From positions 3,584,501 to 3,648,500 of the forward strand of contig NZ_CP141799.1 in assembly GCF_035621475.1 (NCBI RefSeq): a DNA stretch of 64,000 bases, written 5' to 3'. The position numbers and the translations under genes are program-made. Origin of the DNA: Pseudomonas paeninsulae (lineage in GTDB: Bacteria > Pseudomonadota > Gammaproteobacteria > Pseudomonadales > Pseudomonadaceae). Below, piece after piece: positions 26,261-35,570 of this stretch. How positions within the stretch are numbered: position 1 is the first letter of the stretch; every line of letters starts with the position of its first letter. The notes beneath the pieces were generated by a model, which worked only from the letters and a program-made list of their open reading frames with translations, was not told the DNA's origin and searched no databases.

Positions 26261-28699
26261 ATGGGCAAAATCAAGCAAGACACCATGCCGGTGATCCGCG
26301 ACTTGCGCGACTTCGACACGAGCACCGGCAACCTGCTGGAACGCGTGGTGTTCAACCACCGCCCGCTGTTCGTCGTGCTCATGGCGTTGATCACCGTGCT
26401 GCTCGGTTACATGGCCGTGACTCGCCTGGAAATGCGCCCCAGCTTCGAGAAGATGATTCCGCAGAGCCAGCCGTACATCCGGAACTACCTAGAGAACCGC
26501 GCCTCGCTGCACGGCGTGGGCAACTCGGTGCGGGTAGTGGTGGAGAACACCCAGGGCGACATCTTCGATCCCGAGTATCTGGAGGTGCTCCGGCAGGTCA
26601 ACGACGAACTGTTCCTCACCGCTGGCGTCGATCGCGCCTGGATGAAGTCGCTGTGGAGTCCGGCGGTACGCTGGACCGAGGTCACTGAGGAAGGTTTCCA
26701 GGGCGGGCCGGTGATGCCCGATACCTACAGCGGCCAGCCGGAGGACATCGAGCTGCTGCGGCAGAACATCAACCGCGCCGGTATCGTCGGCAGCCTGGTG
26801 GCCAGCGACTTTAAGTCGAGCATGTTGATCGTGCCGCTGCTCGACAAGGACTCGGCCACCGGCCAGGGCATCAACTACCACCAGTTCTCCAAGATCATCG
26901 AGGAGCAACTGCGCGACAAATACGAGTTGGCCGGCGACAGCCGCGGGCTCCAGGCCGGCGAGGAAGGCAACGGCAAGTACAAGATCCGGGTGATCGGCTT
27001 CGCCAAGCTGATCGGCGACCTGATCGACGGCCTGATCCAGGTGATGATGTTCTTCGCCGTGGCCGTGGCCAGTACCTTCGTCATCATCCTGCTCTACACC
27101 CGCTGCCTGCGCAGCACCCTGCTGGTGATAGGTTGTTCGCTGATGGCGGTGATCTGGCAGCTGGGCATCGTCGCCTGGCTGGGCTATGCCATCGATCCCT
27201 ACTCGATTCTGGTGCCCTTCCTGATCTTCGCCATCGGCGTATCGCACGCCTCGCAGAAGATGAACGGCATCATGCAGGACATCGCCCAGGGCACCCACAA
27301 GCTGGTGGCGGCGCGCTACACCTTCCGCCGCCTGTTCATCGCCGGGGTGACCGCGCTGCTGTCCGATGCGGTGGGCTTCGCCGTGCTGATGCTGATCGAT
27401 ATCCCGGTGATCCAGGAGCTGGCGATCACCGCCAGCATCGGCGTGGCCGTGCTGATCTTCACCACCCTGCTGATGATGCCGGTGGCGCTGTCCTATACCG
27501 GCGTCAGCGCCACCGCCGCCGAACGCGCACGGGTCATCGATAGCCATGCCGCCGAGCATCGCGGCTTAGGCAAACTGTGGGATCTGCTCGACCTGTTCAC
27601 CACGCCCAAGTGGGCGACCGGCACGGTGCTGGTCGCCGTGCTGCTGGGCATCGGCGGTTTCGTGGTCAGCCTGCAACTGAAGATCGGCGACCTCGACAGC
27701 GGCGCACCGGAGCTGCACGAAGACTCGCGCTACAACCGCGACAACGCCTACATCACCAGCCATTACGCGCTGTCCAGCGACCTGTTTGTGGTGATGATCA
27801 AAACCGACCCGGAAGGCTGCCTTAACTACAAGACCCTGGTACTGGCCGACCGCCTAGCTTGGGAGCTGCAGCAGCATCCAGGGGTGCAGACCACCACCTC
27901 GCTGGTTAACGCGGTGCGCCAGATCACCGCCGGCTCCTTCGAGGGCAACCCCAAGCTGAACAGCATCCAGCGCAATCAGGACATGCTCAACTACGCCGCA
28001 CAGCAGGCCTCGGTCAACACGCCGGAGCTGTTCAACGCCGATTGCTCGCTGATGCCGGTGATCGCCTACCTGGCCGACCACAAGGCTGAGACCCTCGACG
28101 AAGTGGTGGACGTCGCCGACAAGTTTGCCCGCGAGAACAGCAGCGATGACCGCCAGTTCCTGCTGGCTGCCGGCAGCGCCGGTATCGAGGCCGCGACCAA
28201 CATGGTGGTACGCGACGCCAACCGTACCATGCTGATTTACGTCTACTCTGCGGTGATCCTCTTCTGCCTGATCGCCTTCCGCAGCTGGCGGGCGGCAATG
28301 GTGGCGGTACTGCCGCTGGTGCTCACCTCGATCCTCTGCGAAGCGCTGATGGTGTACATGGGGATCGGCGTCAAGGTCGCGACCCTACCGGTGATTGCCC
28401 TGGGCGTGGGCATCGGCATCGACTATGCGCTGTACCTGCTCAGCGTGCAGTTGCACTTCCAGCGCCACGGCATGTCGCTGTCGGCTGCCTACCGCAAAGC
28501 GGTGTCCTTCACCGGTCGGGTGGTGGGGCTGGTCGGCATCACCCTGGCCGCCGGCGTGATCACCTGGGCCTGGTCGCCGATCAAGTTCCAGGCGGACATG
28601 GGCATCCTGCTGGCCTTCATGTTCCTGTGGAACATGCTCGGGGCGCTGATCCTGATCCCGGCGCTGTCGCACTTCCTGCTTCGCAAGCAGTGGCTGTAA
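26261..28699 (+). CDS. RND/MMPL family transporter
   Basis: ATG 26261 gives 812 residues; a TTG at 26240 is an alternative. Two repeats each hold a periplasmic loop and a bundle of about six helices. The first bundle includes FLIFAIGVSHASQKMNG and the second VIALGVGIGIDYALYLLSVQ, the sterol-sensing/MMPL motifs with the Asp that couples proton flow. It should move a lipid or steroid-like molecule through the inner membrane, together with the DUF1302, DUF1329 and YCF48 proteins encoded just upstream. It is the last gene of the catabolic unit. Confidence 0.92.
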   Translation: MGKIKQDTMPVIRDLRDFDTSTGNLLERVVFNHRPLFVVLMALITVLLGYMAVTRLEMRPSFEKMIPQSQPYIRNYLENRASLHGVGNSVRVVVENTQGDIFDPEYLEVLRQVNDELFLTAGVDRAWMKSLWSPAVRWTEVTEEGFQGGPVMPDTYSGQPEDIELLRQNINRAGIVGSLVASDFKSSMLIVPLLDKDSATGQGINYHQFSKIIEEQLRDKYELAGDSRGLQAGEEGNGKYKIRVIGFAKLIGDLIDGLIQVMMFFAVAVASTFVIILLYTRCLRSTLLVIGCSLMAVIWQLGIVAWLGYAIDPYSILVPFLIFAIGVSHASQKMNGIMQDIAQGTHKLVAARYTFRRLFIAGVTALLSDAVGFAVLMLIDIPVIQELAITASIGVAVLIFTTLLMMPVALSYTGVSATAAERARVIDSHAAEHRGLGKLWDLLDLFTTPKWATGTVLVAVLLGIGGFVVSLQLKIGDLDSGAPELHEDSRYNRDNAYITSHYALSSDLFVVMIKTDPEGCLNYKTLVLADRLAWELQQHPGVQTTTSLVNAVRQITAGSFEGNPKLNSIQRNQDMLNYAAQQASVNTPELFNADCSLMPVIAYLADHKAETLDEVVDVADKFARENSSDDRQFLLAAGSAGIEAATNMVVRDANRTMLIYVYSAVILFCLIAFRSWRAAMVAVLPLVLTSILCEALMVYMGIGVKVATLPVIALGVGIGIDYALYLLSVQLHFQRHGMSLSAAYRKAVSFTGRVVGLVGITLAAGVITWAWSPIKFQADMGILLAFMFLWNMLGALILIPALSHFLLRKQWL

Positions 28700-28920
28700 C
28701 GGCAAGCCGACGAAATGTTACGCCCCCCCCTGCACGCAAGCCTGAATCCAAACGCACTCACGCGAGGATTGCAGCGCATGCGCATAGGCGGGGGCCACTT
28801 CGGCATAGCTGGCAACGGCCGCCCGGTACGGCAAAAGTCCCTGAGACGCCGGATCGGCACATCAGGCTCAGTGAAGTCGAGCCCTGATGGCTTTCTATCA
28901 AATCAATCAACACCTGATCC

Positions 28921-29279
28921 ACGGACTTCACCGACAGGCATTCCAACGAGCGAGCTCCCCATGGCAATTGCGCAACTGCAAGGCAAACAGATCACGCTCC
29001 TGTTCCGCAACTCAGTCAGTGGGATTCCCTGGAGCGGCCAAACCCTTAACGTTTGGTTCGAAGCACACCTTAAAGCGCTGTGGAATCGCTCACCGGGGAC
29101 CCAATCAAAGCAGGCATACATTTGCTAGTCAGGCTCTATCTAGTTTTGTACCCATGGAGTGGGTCGCTCGCCAGTTAGGGCACACCGATACCACCATGGT
29201 TAAGAAGCACTATGGACGTTGGATACCGCGCGACACTAAAAGTATGGCCCGTACGGTCTCTGAGATGATGGGATTTTGA
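28921..29279 (+). pseudogene. Remnant of a tyrosine recombinase (phage-type integrase)
   Basis: One frame reads IPWSGQTLNVWFEAHLKAL and then breaks at about 29080; the adjacent frame continues GPNQSRHTFASQALSSFVP, WVARQLGHTDTTMVKKHYG and ends at 29279. The Arg of SRHTFA, the His of LGH and the Tyr of HYGRW are the C-terminal catalytic residues of tyrosine recombinases. The N-terminal half is absent. It points to the 3' end of the tRNA-Ser gene 129 bases away, the usual place for an integrase at a tRNA-inserted island. The sequence from 28700 to 28920 shows no recognisable gene, only a run of nine C near 28723. Confidence 0.85.
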
Positions 29280-29355
29280 GGGTTAGAAGCGGTATAGAGC
29301 GGACTAAGGTGAGGCATTTTTGCCCAAATTTTGCCCAAATGCCAAACCCAGCAAA

Positions 29356-29392
29356 CAAAAAGCCCCTGGAATCTATAACGATTTCAGGGGCT
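29356..29392 (-). terminator. Terminator downstream of tRNA-Ser
   Basis: On the minus strand AGCCCCTGAAAT pairs with ATTCCAGGGGCT and is followed by TTTTTG, 16 bases beyond the tRNA CCA end. The plus strand has no good T-run. Confidence 0.75.
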
Positions 29393-29407
29393 TAGAGTAT
29401 TTCAATA

Positions 29408-29497
29408 TGGCGGGAAGATAGGGATTTGAACCCTAGGTGCTATCGCTAACACAACGGATTTCGAATCCGTCCCGTTCGGCCACTCCGGCATCTTCCC
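29408..29497 (-). tRNA. tRNA-Ser (anticodon CGA)
   Basis: On the minus strand the 90-base gene starts GGGAAGATG and ends with CATCTTCCC-complementary acceptor bases plus an encoded CCA. The anticodon loop TTCGAAA gives CGA, reading UCG serine codons. The T arm GGTTCAAATCC and a long variable arm (class II tRNA) are clear. It marks the junction between the accessory region on the left and core genes on the right and is a likely integration site for the island. The 269 bases between it and purC hold the purC terminator and no evident gene. Confidence 0.95.
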
Positions 29498-29723
29498 GTG
29501 GCGGCGCGCATGATAGCAGCACAAGCGCGTTTGGCGAAGCCCAATTGGTAGAATTTTTCGCATGCTTTCAGATGCTTGCGCTGGAGCCCTGCGGGCGCAT
29601 GGCTGGAAACGTCCCGCTCGCTATCGAGGAGCAATGCCTCGCGGATAAAGACTAGGAGCCCCCTCTGCGCCTACAGGGAGACAGATACCTCATGCAACAC
29701 GCTTTTACAGCACCCACCAACCA

Positions 29724-29743
29724 GAAAAGGCGCCTAAGCGCCT
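29724..29743 (-). terminator. Terminator downstream of purC
   Basis: On the minus strand AGGCGC-TTAG-GCGCCT is followed by TTTT, 24 bases after the purC stop. Confidence 0.6.
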
Positions 29744-29766
29744 CTCCTGTGCCGCACAGCAGTCGA

Positions 29767-30636
29767 TCAGGCAGTCAGCCGGGTCAGGGCTTCGCGGTAT
29801 TTGTCGGCGGTCTTCTGCGCGACCTCAGCCGGTACGGCCGGAGCCGGTGGCTCTTTGTTCCAGCCGGTGGACTCCAGCCAGTCGCGCACGAACTGCTTGT
29901 CGAAGCTCGGCGGGTTCTTGCCTTCGACGTAGCTGTCGGCCGGCCAGAAGCGGCTGGAGTCGGGGGTCAGCACTTCGTCCATCAGGGTCAGGGTGCCGTT
30001 TTCGTCCAGGCCGAATTCGAACTTGGTGTCGGCGATGATGATGCCACGGGTGGCGGCGTACTCGACGGCGGCGCTGTACAGGGCGATGGAGGTATCACGC
30101 ACCTTGGCGGCCAGTTCGCCGCCGATGATCGCGGCGCACTGCTCGAAGGAGATGTTCTCGTCGTGGTCGCCAACGGCGGCCTTGGTCGACGGGGTGAAGA
30201 TCGGTTGCGGCAGCTTGGAGGCTTCCTGCAACCCGGCTGGCAGCTGGATGCCGCAGACGGTGCCGCTGTTCTGGTATTCCTTCCAGCCGGAACCGGCGAT
30301 GTAACCGCGCACGATGGCTTCCACGGCAACCGGCTTGAGGCGCTTGGCGACTACCGCGCGCCCCTCAACCAGCGGCAACTCGGCGGCCGGCACCATATCT
30401 TCGACCTTGTCGCCGGTGAAGTGATTGGGTACCAGGCCGGCCAGCTTGGCGAACCAGAAGTTGGAAATCGCGGTGAGGATCTTGCCCTTATCCGGGATCG
30501 GCTCGGCAAGGATCACGTCGAAGGCCGAGAGGCGGTCAGTGGCGACCATCAGCATGCGCTTGTCGTCGATTTCGTAGAGGTCGCGGACTTTGCCCGAGTA
30601 TATCTTCTTCAGGCTCAGGGTTGCAGGAGTGGTCAT
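29767..30636 (-). CDS. purC: SAICAR synthetase, long (about 290-aa) form
   Basis: The 289-residue protein has the SAICAR synthase marks [27 protein letters not shown]-like [25 protein letters not shown] and [14 protein letters not shown]. It condenses CAIR with aspartate in purine synthesis. Most Pseudomonas PurC proteins I recall are about 236 residues and begin with a different K-AKxxY motif; this one is the longer Ade1-like subclass. Nevertheless it occupies the usual purC place after bamC and dapA beside tRNA-Ser, so it may be a replacement of the short form. Confidence 0.95.
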   Translation of the reverse strand: MTTPATLSLKKIYSGKVRDLYEIDDKRMLMVATDRLSAFDVILAEPIPDKGKILTAISNFWFAKLAGLVPNHFTGDKVEDMVPAAELPLVEGRAVVAKRLKPVAVEAIVRGYIAGSGWKEYQNSGTVCGIQLPAGLQEASKLPQPIFTPSTKAAVGDHDENISFEQCAAIIGGELAAKVRDTSIALYSAAVEYAATRGIIIADTKFEFGLDENGTLTLMDEVLTPDSSRFWPADSYVEGKNPPSFDKQFVRDWLESTGWNKEPPAPAVPAEVAQKTADKYREALTRLTA

Positions 30637-30666
30637 ATCGGGATTTCCGCCTTTAGCAAACGAAAC

Positions 30667-30691
30667 AGGCGAAACCCACTGGGTTTCGCCT
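30667..30691. terminator. Hairpin between bamC and purC
   Basis: AGGCGAAACCCA and GGGTTTCGCCT form a strong stem with a two-base loop. On the minus strand it is followed by TGTTTCGTTT, a weak U-tract, so it may only partly terminate bamC transcription before purC. Confidence 0.5.
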
Positions 30692-30722
30692 ATCGGTATT
30701 ACGACGCAGGAACAACCAGGGC

Positions 30723-31841
30723 TTAGCCAAGGCTCTCTTGAATCAGAGCCAGGATGCGACGTGCCACATCGGCCGGCGCCACGGTATTAAGGTCTTTTTC
30801 CACGGTGACCTGAACGCTGTCACCGACCGGGGTCAGGCGTACCTGGTAACGCTCGGCACGTGCATCGATTTCTTCCTTGTCCGGCTTACCACCGAACAGG
30901 CTAGAGAAGAAGCCCGGTTCCTCGCCCTTCTTCTGCGTACCTTCGGCCAGGTTGATGTAGTACACACCGAGGCTGCGGTTGAGGTCGTCGATGCGCACAT
31001 CGGCCGTTTCCAGGGAGCGACCGACACCGGACCAGGCACGATCGAAGTCGGCACCGAGGTTCAACACCGGGTTGCCGTTACCGTCTTCCGACAGGCTGAC
31101 GCGGCTCGGCGCATCGAAGTCGCGTGCGGCCAGCAGCGATACAGAACCGCCCTGCTCGGCACTGCGCGCCATGCTCACCAGCATGTCGTCGAGTAGCGCG
31201 GCTTCCAGGCTGGCGTTGCCACTGCCGCTGGCGAAGGCCACATCGGCAGTGCTGCCCGCTGGACGCTCGGCACTGAGCACGAAGACTTCGCTGGTATTGC
31301 GTTGCACGCCTGGTTCGACACGCACCCGCACGCGGGTTTCGGCATCCGCTGCCAAGCCCGACACACGACTGCTCAGGCGCCGCGCCATGGCTGCAGACAG
31401 TTGATCAACGCGCTGCCATGCGGTGACGAATTCGCCGATCTGCGGACGTTCCTCGGCAATCTTGAAACCGTTGTCTTCAAAGAACTGGCGGGCGATCGGC
31501 CAGACTTCGCCCGGCACGCGCTGACCGACTAGCCAGCGTGACTCGCCGCTTTTCTGCAAACTGAACTCGCTAGCATCGGCACGCACGACCAGCGCCTGCG
31601 GGCGCGGGACTTCGAATTCACCCTCGGCCGTGCTGCTGGCAACCTGAGCCGGCACCGGCAACAACGGATCGAGGCGCTTGGCCTCGACGTTCGCCGGCAA
31701 CTGCATGGGTGCGGTTTGCCGAGCGATGAGGTAGTCGCTGCCGCGATCACGGAAATAGCCATCTTCACCATAGATCCAGCCACAACCGCTGGCACTGGAG
31801 ATGATCAGAGCAAGTGCGGAGAGTCCGCCCAGTCGCTTCAT
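30723..31841 (-). CDS. bamC: Outer-membrane assembly lipoprotein BamC
   Basis: This 372-residue protein begins with a lipoprotein signal (LIISSASGC, Cys near residue 20), then a low-complexity linker and two helix-grip domains typical of BamC ([19 protein letters not shown] and [15 protein letters not shown]). It is a non-essential partner of the BamABCDE complex that inserts beta-barrel proteins. It lies 17 bases downstream of dapA, the conserved dapA-bamC-purC arrangement of gammaproteobacteria. Confidence 0.93.
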   Translation of the reverse strand: MKRLGGLSALALIISSASGCGWIYGEDGYFRDRGSDYLIARQTAPMQLPANVEAKRLDPLLPVPAQVASSTAEGEFEVPRPQALVVRADASEFSLQKSGESRWLVGQRVPGEVWPIARQFFEDNGFKIAEERPQIGEFVTAWQRVDQLSAAMARRLSSRVSGLAADAETRVRVRVEPGVQRNTSEVFVLSAERPAGSTADVAFASGSGNASLEAALLDDMLVSMARSAEQGGSVSLLAARDFDAPSRVSLSEDGNGNPVLNLGADFDRAWSGVGRSLETADVRIDDLNRSLGVYYINLAEGTQKKGEEPGFFSSLFGGKPDKEEIDARAERYQVRLTPVGDSVQVTVEKDLNTVAPADVARRILALIQESLG

Positions 31842-31858
31842 GCGTAGTATTTCCTCAA

Positions 31859-32737
31859 TTAAACCAAAACGCCGGACTGGCGCAGGGCCTGACGCAGCGG
31901 TTCATGACAACGCGGGCTGAGCCAGGTCAGCGGCAAACGGATACCGTCCGGCATCATGCCCATTTCATGCAGGGCAAATTTCACCGGAATCGGGCTGGAC
32001 TCGATAAACAAGGCCTTGTGCAGCGGCATCAGACGATCATTGATGGCGCGCGCAGTCACGGCATCGCCGGCCATGGCAGCGGCACACATGTCGCTCATGG
32101 CGCGTGGCGCGACGTTGGCGGTCACCGAGATGTTGCCCTTGCCGCCCATCAGCATCAGTTCGACGGCGGTGGCGTCATCGCCGGAATACACCAGGAAATC
32201 CTTGCTCACCCGATCCAGGACTTCCTGGCCGCGCTGCAGGTCGCCGGTGGCTTCCTTGATACCGATGATGTTGGCGATCTTCGCCAGGCGCTCGACCGTT
32301 TCCGGCAGCATGTCGCACACGGTGCGACCCGGCACGTTGTAGAGAATCTGCGGGATGGCCACCGACTCTGCGATATGCCGGAAGTGCAGGTACAGACCTT
32401 CCTGGGTCGGCTTATTGTAATAAGGCGTGACCAGCAGGCAGGCATCGGCGCCCACATCCTTGGCGGCGCGCGTCAGCTCGACCGACTCGCGCGTGGAATT
32501 GCCACCCGTGCCGGCGATCACCGGGATGCGCCCGGCAACTTGAGCGACCACACGTCGGATCACTTCGATGTGTTCGGACACTTCCAACGTGGCCGACTCG
32601 CCGGTGGTACCGACCGCGACGATGGCGTTGGTGCCCTCTTGCAGGTGGAAATCCACCAGTTTGCTCAGGCTGTCCCAATCGAGACCACCTTGTGCATCCA
32701 TGGGCGTGACCAGTGCCACCATACTGCCCGCAATCAT
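31859..32737 (-). CDS. dapA: 4-hydroxy-tetrahydrodipicolinate synthase
   Basis: The 292-residue protein shows [10 protein letters not shown] (pyruvate and semialdehyde site), [18 protein letters not shown] with the catalytic Tyr, and [11 protein letters not shown] with the Schiff-base Lys. It condenses pyruvate with aspartate semialdehyde in lysine and diaminopimelate synthesis. Length is normal for the family. It is the first gene of the dapA-bamC-purC group and is divergent from gcvR. Confidence 0.97.
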   Translation of the reverse strand: MIAGSMVALVTPMDAQGGLDWDSLSKLVDFHLQEGTNAIVAVGTTGESATLEVSEHIEVIRRVVAQVAGRIPVIAGTGGNSTRESVELTRAAKDVGADACLLVTPYYNKPTQEGLYLHFRHIAESVAIPQILYNVPGRTVCDMLPETVERLAKIANIIGIKEATGDLQRGQEVLDRVSKDFLVYSGDDATAVELMLMGGKGNISVTANVAPRAMSDMCAAAMAGDAVTARAINDRLMPLHKALFIESSPIPVKFALHEMGMMPDGIRLPLTWLSPRCHEPLRQALRQSGVLV

Positions 32738-32964
32738 GCAACCACTCCTGCCGGAAAAAAGAGAGCGGTAATGGTACTGGCGCCATGCACCTTGTACAAG
32801 CGAAGGAAAAGGCCGATCGGCAAGTGCGGCGACTGGGCGAGCAACCCGGCATTCCTTTCACTCATCCATTTACTGGCATTCCCCTGAGCTGCGCTTTTCG
32901 CTACCCTTCCGGCTTTGCTCGGTACTCATTGTGGGCCGAGCGTTCATCGCTCTAGGAATGCTGC

Positions 32965-33522
32965 ATGTCCACCCCCCCAGTTCGCGAACAATTCCTCGTC
33001 ATCAGCGCACTCGGCCCCAACGCCATGGAGCTGACTAATGTGCTGTGCCGCACCAGCAATGAAAACCGCTGTGCCGTCGTCAGCACCCGCCTGAGCCGGC
33101 ATGGCGAGTTCAGCGCCTTGGTGCTGCAGATCTCCGGCAGCTGGGACGCCCTGGCGCGCCTGGAGTCGAGCCTGCCGGCCCTGGCCAAGAAGCACGCCTT
33201 TACGGTCAACGTGACGCGCAGTGCGGCGGCGGAAAATCGCCCCCAGGCCCTGCCCTACGTGGCCTATGTCAGCTCGGCCTACCGGCCCGACATCCTCAAT
33301 GAGCTGTGCCAGTTCTTCATCGACCACAACGTCGAACTGGAAAGCCTGACCTGCGATACCTACCTGGCCCCGCAGACCGGCGGCACCATGCTCAATGCGA
33401 CGCTGACCGTGACGCTGCCCGCAGGCACCCAGATCAGCTGGCTGCGCGATCAGTTCCTCGACTTCTCCGACGCCTTGAATCTGGACGCCCTGATCGAACC
33501 CTGGCGCCCACAAAACCCATAA
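32965..33522 (+). CDS. gcvR: Glycine cleavage system transcriptional repressor, tandem ACT
   Basis: The 185-residue protein has two ACT domains (FLVISALGPNAMELTNVLCR, then YVAYVSSAYRPDILNELCQF). GcvR binds GcvA and glycine to repress the glycine cleavage operon. It is transcribed with bcp ten bases downstream and is divergent from dapA, the normal arrangement in Pseudomonas. Confidence 0.9.
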   Translation: MSTPPVREQFLVISALGPNAMELTNVLCRTSNENRCAVVSTRLSRHGEFSALVLQISGSWDALARLESSLPALAKKHAFTVNVTRSAAAENRPQALPYVAYVSSAYRPDILNELCQFFIDHNVELESLTCDTYLAPQTGGTMLNATLTVTLPAGTQISWLRDQFLDFSDALNLDALIEPWRPQNP

Positions 33523-33532
33523 GGAAGCTGTC

Positions 33533-34006
33533 ATGGCCGTAGCACTCGACACCCCGGTTGCCGATTTCCAGGCAGCGGCCACCAGCGGCCAGCAGGTTCA
33601 GCTGTCGGCACTGCAAGGCCAGCAGCTGGTGATCTATTTCTATCCGAAAGACAGCACCCCTGGCTGCACCACCGAAGGCCAGGGCTTTCGCGATCACTAC
33701 CCGGCCTTCCAGGCCGCCAACACCCAGGTGTTCGGCGTATCGCGGGACAGCCTCAAGTCCCACGAGAACTTCAAGGGCAAGCAGCAGTTCCCCTTCGAGC
33801 TGATCGCGGACAAGGATGAGGAGCTCTGCCAGCTGTTCGACGTGATCAAGCTGAAGAAGCTCTACGGCAAGGAGTACCTGGGCGTCGACCGCAGCACCTT
33901 CCTGATCGACAAGCACGGCGTATTGCGCAAGGAATGGCGTAGCGTGAAGGTACCGGGCCATGTCGAGGCCGTGCTGGCCGCCGCTCAGGATCTGCACAAC
34001 GACTGA
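33533..34006 (+). CDS. bcp: Thioredoxin-dependent thiol peroxidase (bacterioferritin comigratory protein)
   Basis: This 157-residue peroxiredoxin has the peroxidatic Cys motif FYPKDSTPGCTTEGQGFRDH; the Cys five residues later that many Bcp proteins use for resolution is replaced (Glu-Gly-Gln stretch), so it may act with one Cys. DRSTFLIDKHGVLRKEW is the family C-terminus. It reduces hydroperoxides in the cytoplasm. Preceded by AAGGAAGCTGTC ribosome site. Confidence 0.94.
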   Translation: MAVALDTPVADFQAAATSGQQVQLSALQGQQLVIYFYPKDSTPGCTTEGQGFRDHYPAFQAANTQVFGVSRDSLKSHENFKGKQQFPFELIADKDEELCQLFDVIKLKKLYGKEYLGVDRSTFLIDKHGVLRKEWRSVKVPGHVEAVLAAAQDLHND

Positions 34007-34018
34007 AGCCGTACCGAC

Positions 34019-34063
34019 AAAAAAGGCCGCTTGCCGGGGTACCCGCAAGCGGCCTTTTTATTT
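34019..34063. terminator. Bidirectional terminator between bcp and permease
   Basis: A-run, GGCCGCTTGC stem, ten-base loop, GCAAGCGGCC, then T-run. It serves the convergent bcp (plus) and AI-2E permease (minus) genes. Confidence 0.9.
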
Positions 34064-34104
34064 ACATCGAGCATGTATGGCCGGCTAGGCCAAGAGCCCC
34101 GTCC

Positions 34105-35172
34105 TCACTCCTCGCGTACTGCCAGCTCCTTGCGCGGCCAGGCATTGAGCACGGCCTTGAACAGGGTAGCCAACGGAATGGCGAAGAACACCCCCCAGAA
34201 GCCCCACAAGCCGCCGAACAGCAATACCGCGCAGATGATCGCCACCGGGTGCAGGTTGACCGCCTCGGAGAACAGCAGTGGCACCAGCACGTTACCGTCC
34301 AGCGCCTGGATCACCCCATACACCACCATCAGGTAGAGAAACTGATCGCCGAAGCCCCACTGGAACATACCAATCAGCGCCACCGGCACCGTCACCACCA
34401 CCGCGCCGATGTACGGCACTACCACCGACAGCCCCACCAGCAACGCCAGCAGCGCCGCATAGTTGAGCCCCAGCGCGGCGAACGCGATGTAGGTGACCAC
34501 GCCGCAAATGATGATCTCGATGAACTTGCCACGAATGTAGTTGGCGATCTGCTGGTTCATTTCCTGAGCCACCCGGGTAATCAGGGCACGCTCGCGCGGC
34601 AGGTAACCGCGAAACCAGCCACCGATCATTTCTCGATCCTTGAGGAAGAAAAACACCAGGATCGGTACCAGTACCAGGTAGATCATGATGCCGGCCAGCA
34701 TTGGCAGGCTGGACAGGGAGAACGACAGCGCCCACTGGCCGAACTTACCGGCCTCGCCGCTGATCGCCTCGGTCAACTGCAACACCTGGGCATCGCTGAT
34801 CAGATTCGGGTAACGCTCCGGTAACAGCAGAAACAGCGCCTGCCACTCACCGAGCATGCGTGGCAACTCGTTGAACAGGGTGCTCAACTGGCGCCAGATC
34901 AGCGGCATCAATACCAGCAGGAACAACACCAGCGAACTCATGAACAACAGGAACACCAGCGCCACTGCCATGATCTGCGGCAGGCGCAAGCGCTCCAGGG
35001 CATTGACCAGCCCTTGCATCAGAAACGCCAGCACCAGCCCGGTCAATACCGGCGCCAGCATGCCACCGAGGGTCAGCACGGCGGCGAAACCGAGCACCAA
35101 CAATACCGCCAGCACCACCGCTTGCTCGTCGGAAAAATAGCGGTGCATCCAGTTGCGTAACACCTTAATCAT
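34105..35172 (-). CDS. perM: AI-2E family (PerM-type) transporter
   Basis: The ATG at 35172 has AAGGA at six bases; an ATG two codons upstream has none. The 355-residue protein has about seven to eight membrane helices in the PF01594 arrangement, with LVPILVFFFLKDREMIGGWF and VGLSVVVPYIGAVVVTVPVA as hallmarks. Family members export small molecules or act as sodium/proton antiporters; the substrate is unknown. It lies upstream of a bidirectional terminator and downstream of the TusA-like gene. Confidence 0.92.
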   Translation of the reverse strand: MIKVLRNWMHRYFSDEQAVVLAVLLVLGFAAVLTLGGMLAPVLTGLVLAFLMQGLVNALERLRLPQIMAVALVFLLFMSSLVLFLLVLMPLIWRQLSTLFNELPRMLGEWQALFLLLPERYPNLISDAQVLQLTEAISGEAGKFGQWALSFSLSSLPMLAGIMIYLVLVPILVFFFLKDREMIGGWFRGYLPRERALITRVAQEMNQQIANYIRGKFIEIIICGVVTYIAFAALGLNYAALLALLVGLSVVVPYIGAVVVTVPVALIGMFQWGFGDQFLYLMVVYGVIQALDGNVLVPLLFSEAVNLHPVAIICAVLLFGGLWGFWGVFFAIPLATLFKAVLNAWPRKELAVREE

Positions 35173-35212
35173 CAACATTCCTTAGATCGAAACAGCCCAC
35201 GCAGAACGCGTG

Positions 35213-35464
35213 TCAGGCTTTACGCAACCAATAGCGATACACACCCGCCTCTTCCTCTTCACGCAGCAGGCTGTGGCCTGCGAGCCTGGCAAAGGCACGA
35301 AAATCCCGTTGCGAGCCGGCATCCGTGGCAATGACCTTGAGCACCGCGCCGCTTGCCAGGCGATTCAGCTCCAGCTTGGCCTTGAGCAACGGCAGCGGGC
35401 AATTCAAGCCACTGGCATCCAACTCGGCGTCGCAGGCACCGTCCCATTTTTGTCCATCGTTCAT
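35213..35464 (-). CDS. TusA/SirA-like sulfurtransferase family protein
   Basis: The ATG at 35464 (MNDGQKWDG) follows a CTCCTAAA-complement AGGAGGGC region and gives 83 residues. LDASGLNCPLPLLKAKLELN carries the C-P-x-P-like TusA motif with the active Cys. TusA proteins relay sulfur; paralogues have varied roles. It precedes the permease gene and is divergent from bepA, a common Pseudomonas arrangement. Confidence 0.88.
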   Translation of the reverse strand: MNDGQKWDGACDAELDASGLNCPLPLLKAKLELNRLASGAVLKVIATDAGSQRDFRAFARLAGHSLLREEEEAGVYRYWLRKA

Positions 35465-35570
35465 TCGAGCCCTCCTAAACAGCGCCAAGGATACCCAAGA
35501 CCGTGCAACCCTGGCCAGGTGAGCGCTTGCCCGGCTACAGTAACGACTTTGTTCGCCAAGAGCTCTGTGC

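Noticed and set aside
28715-29128. 137-codon frame ending before the tRNA as an intact gene
   Set aside because: Its second half is the out-of-frame upstream part of the integrase remnant; the first half resembles nothing.
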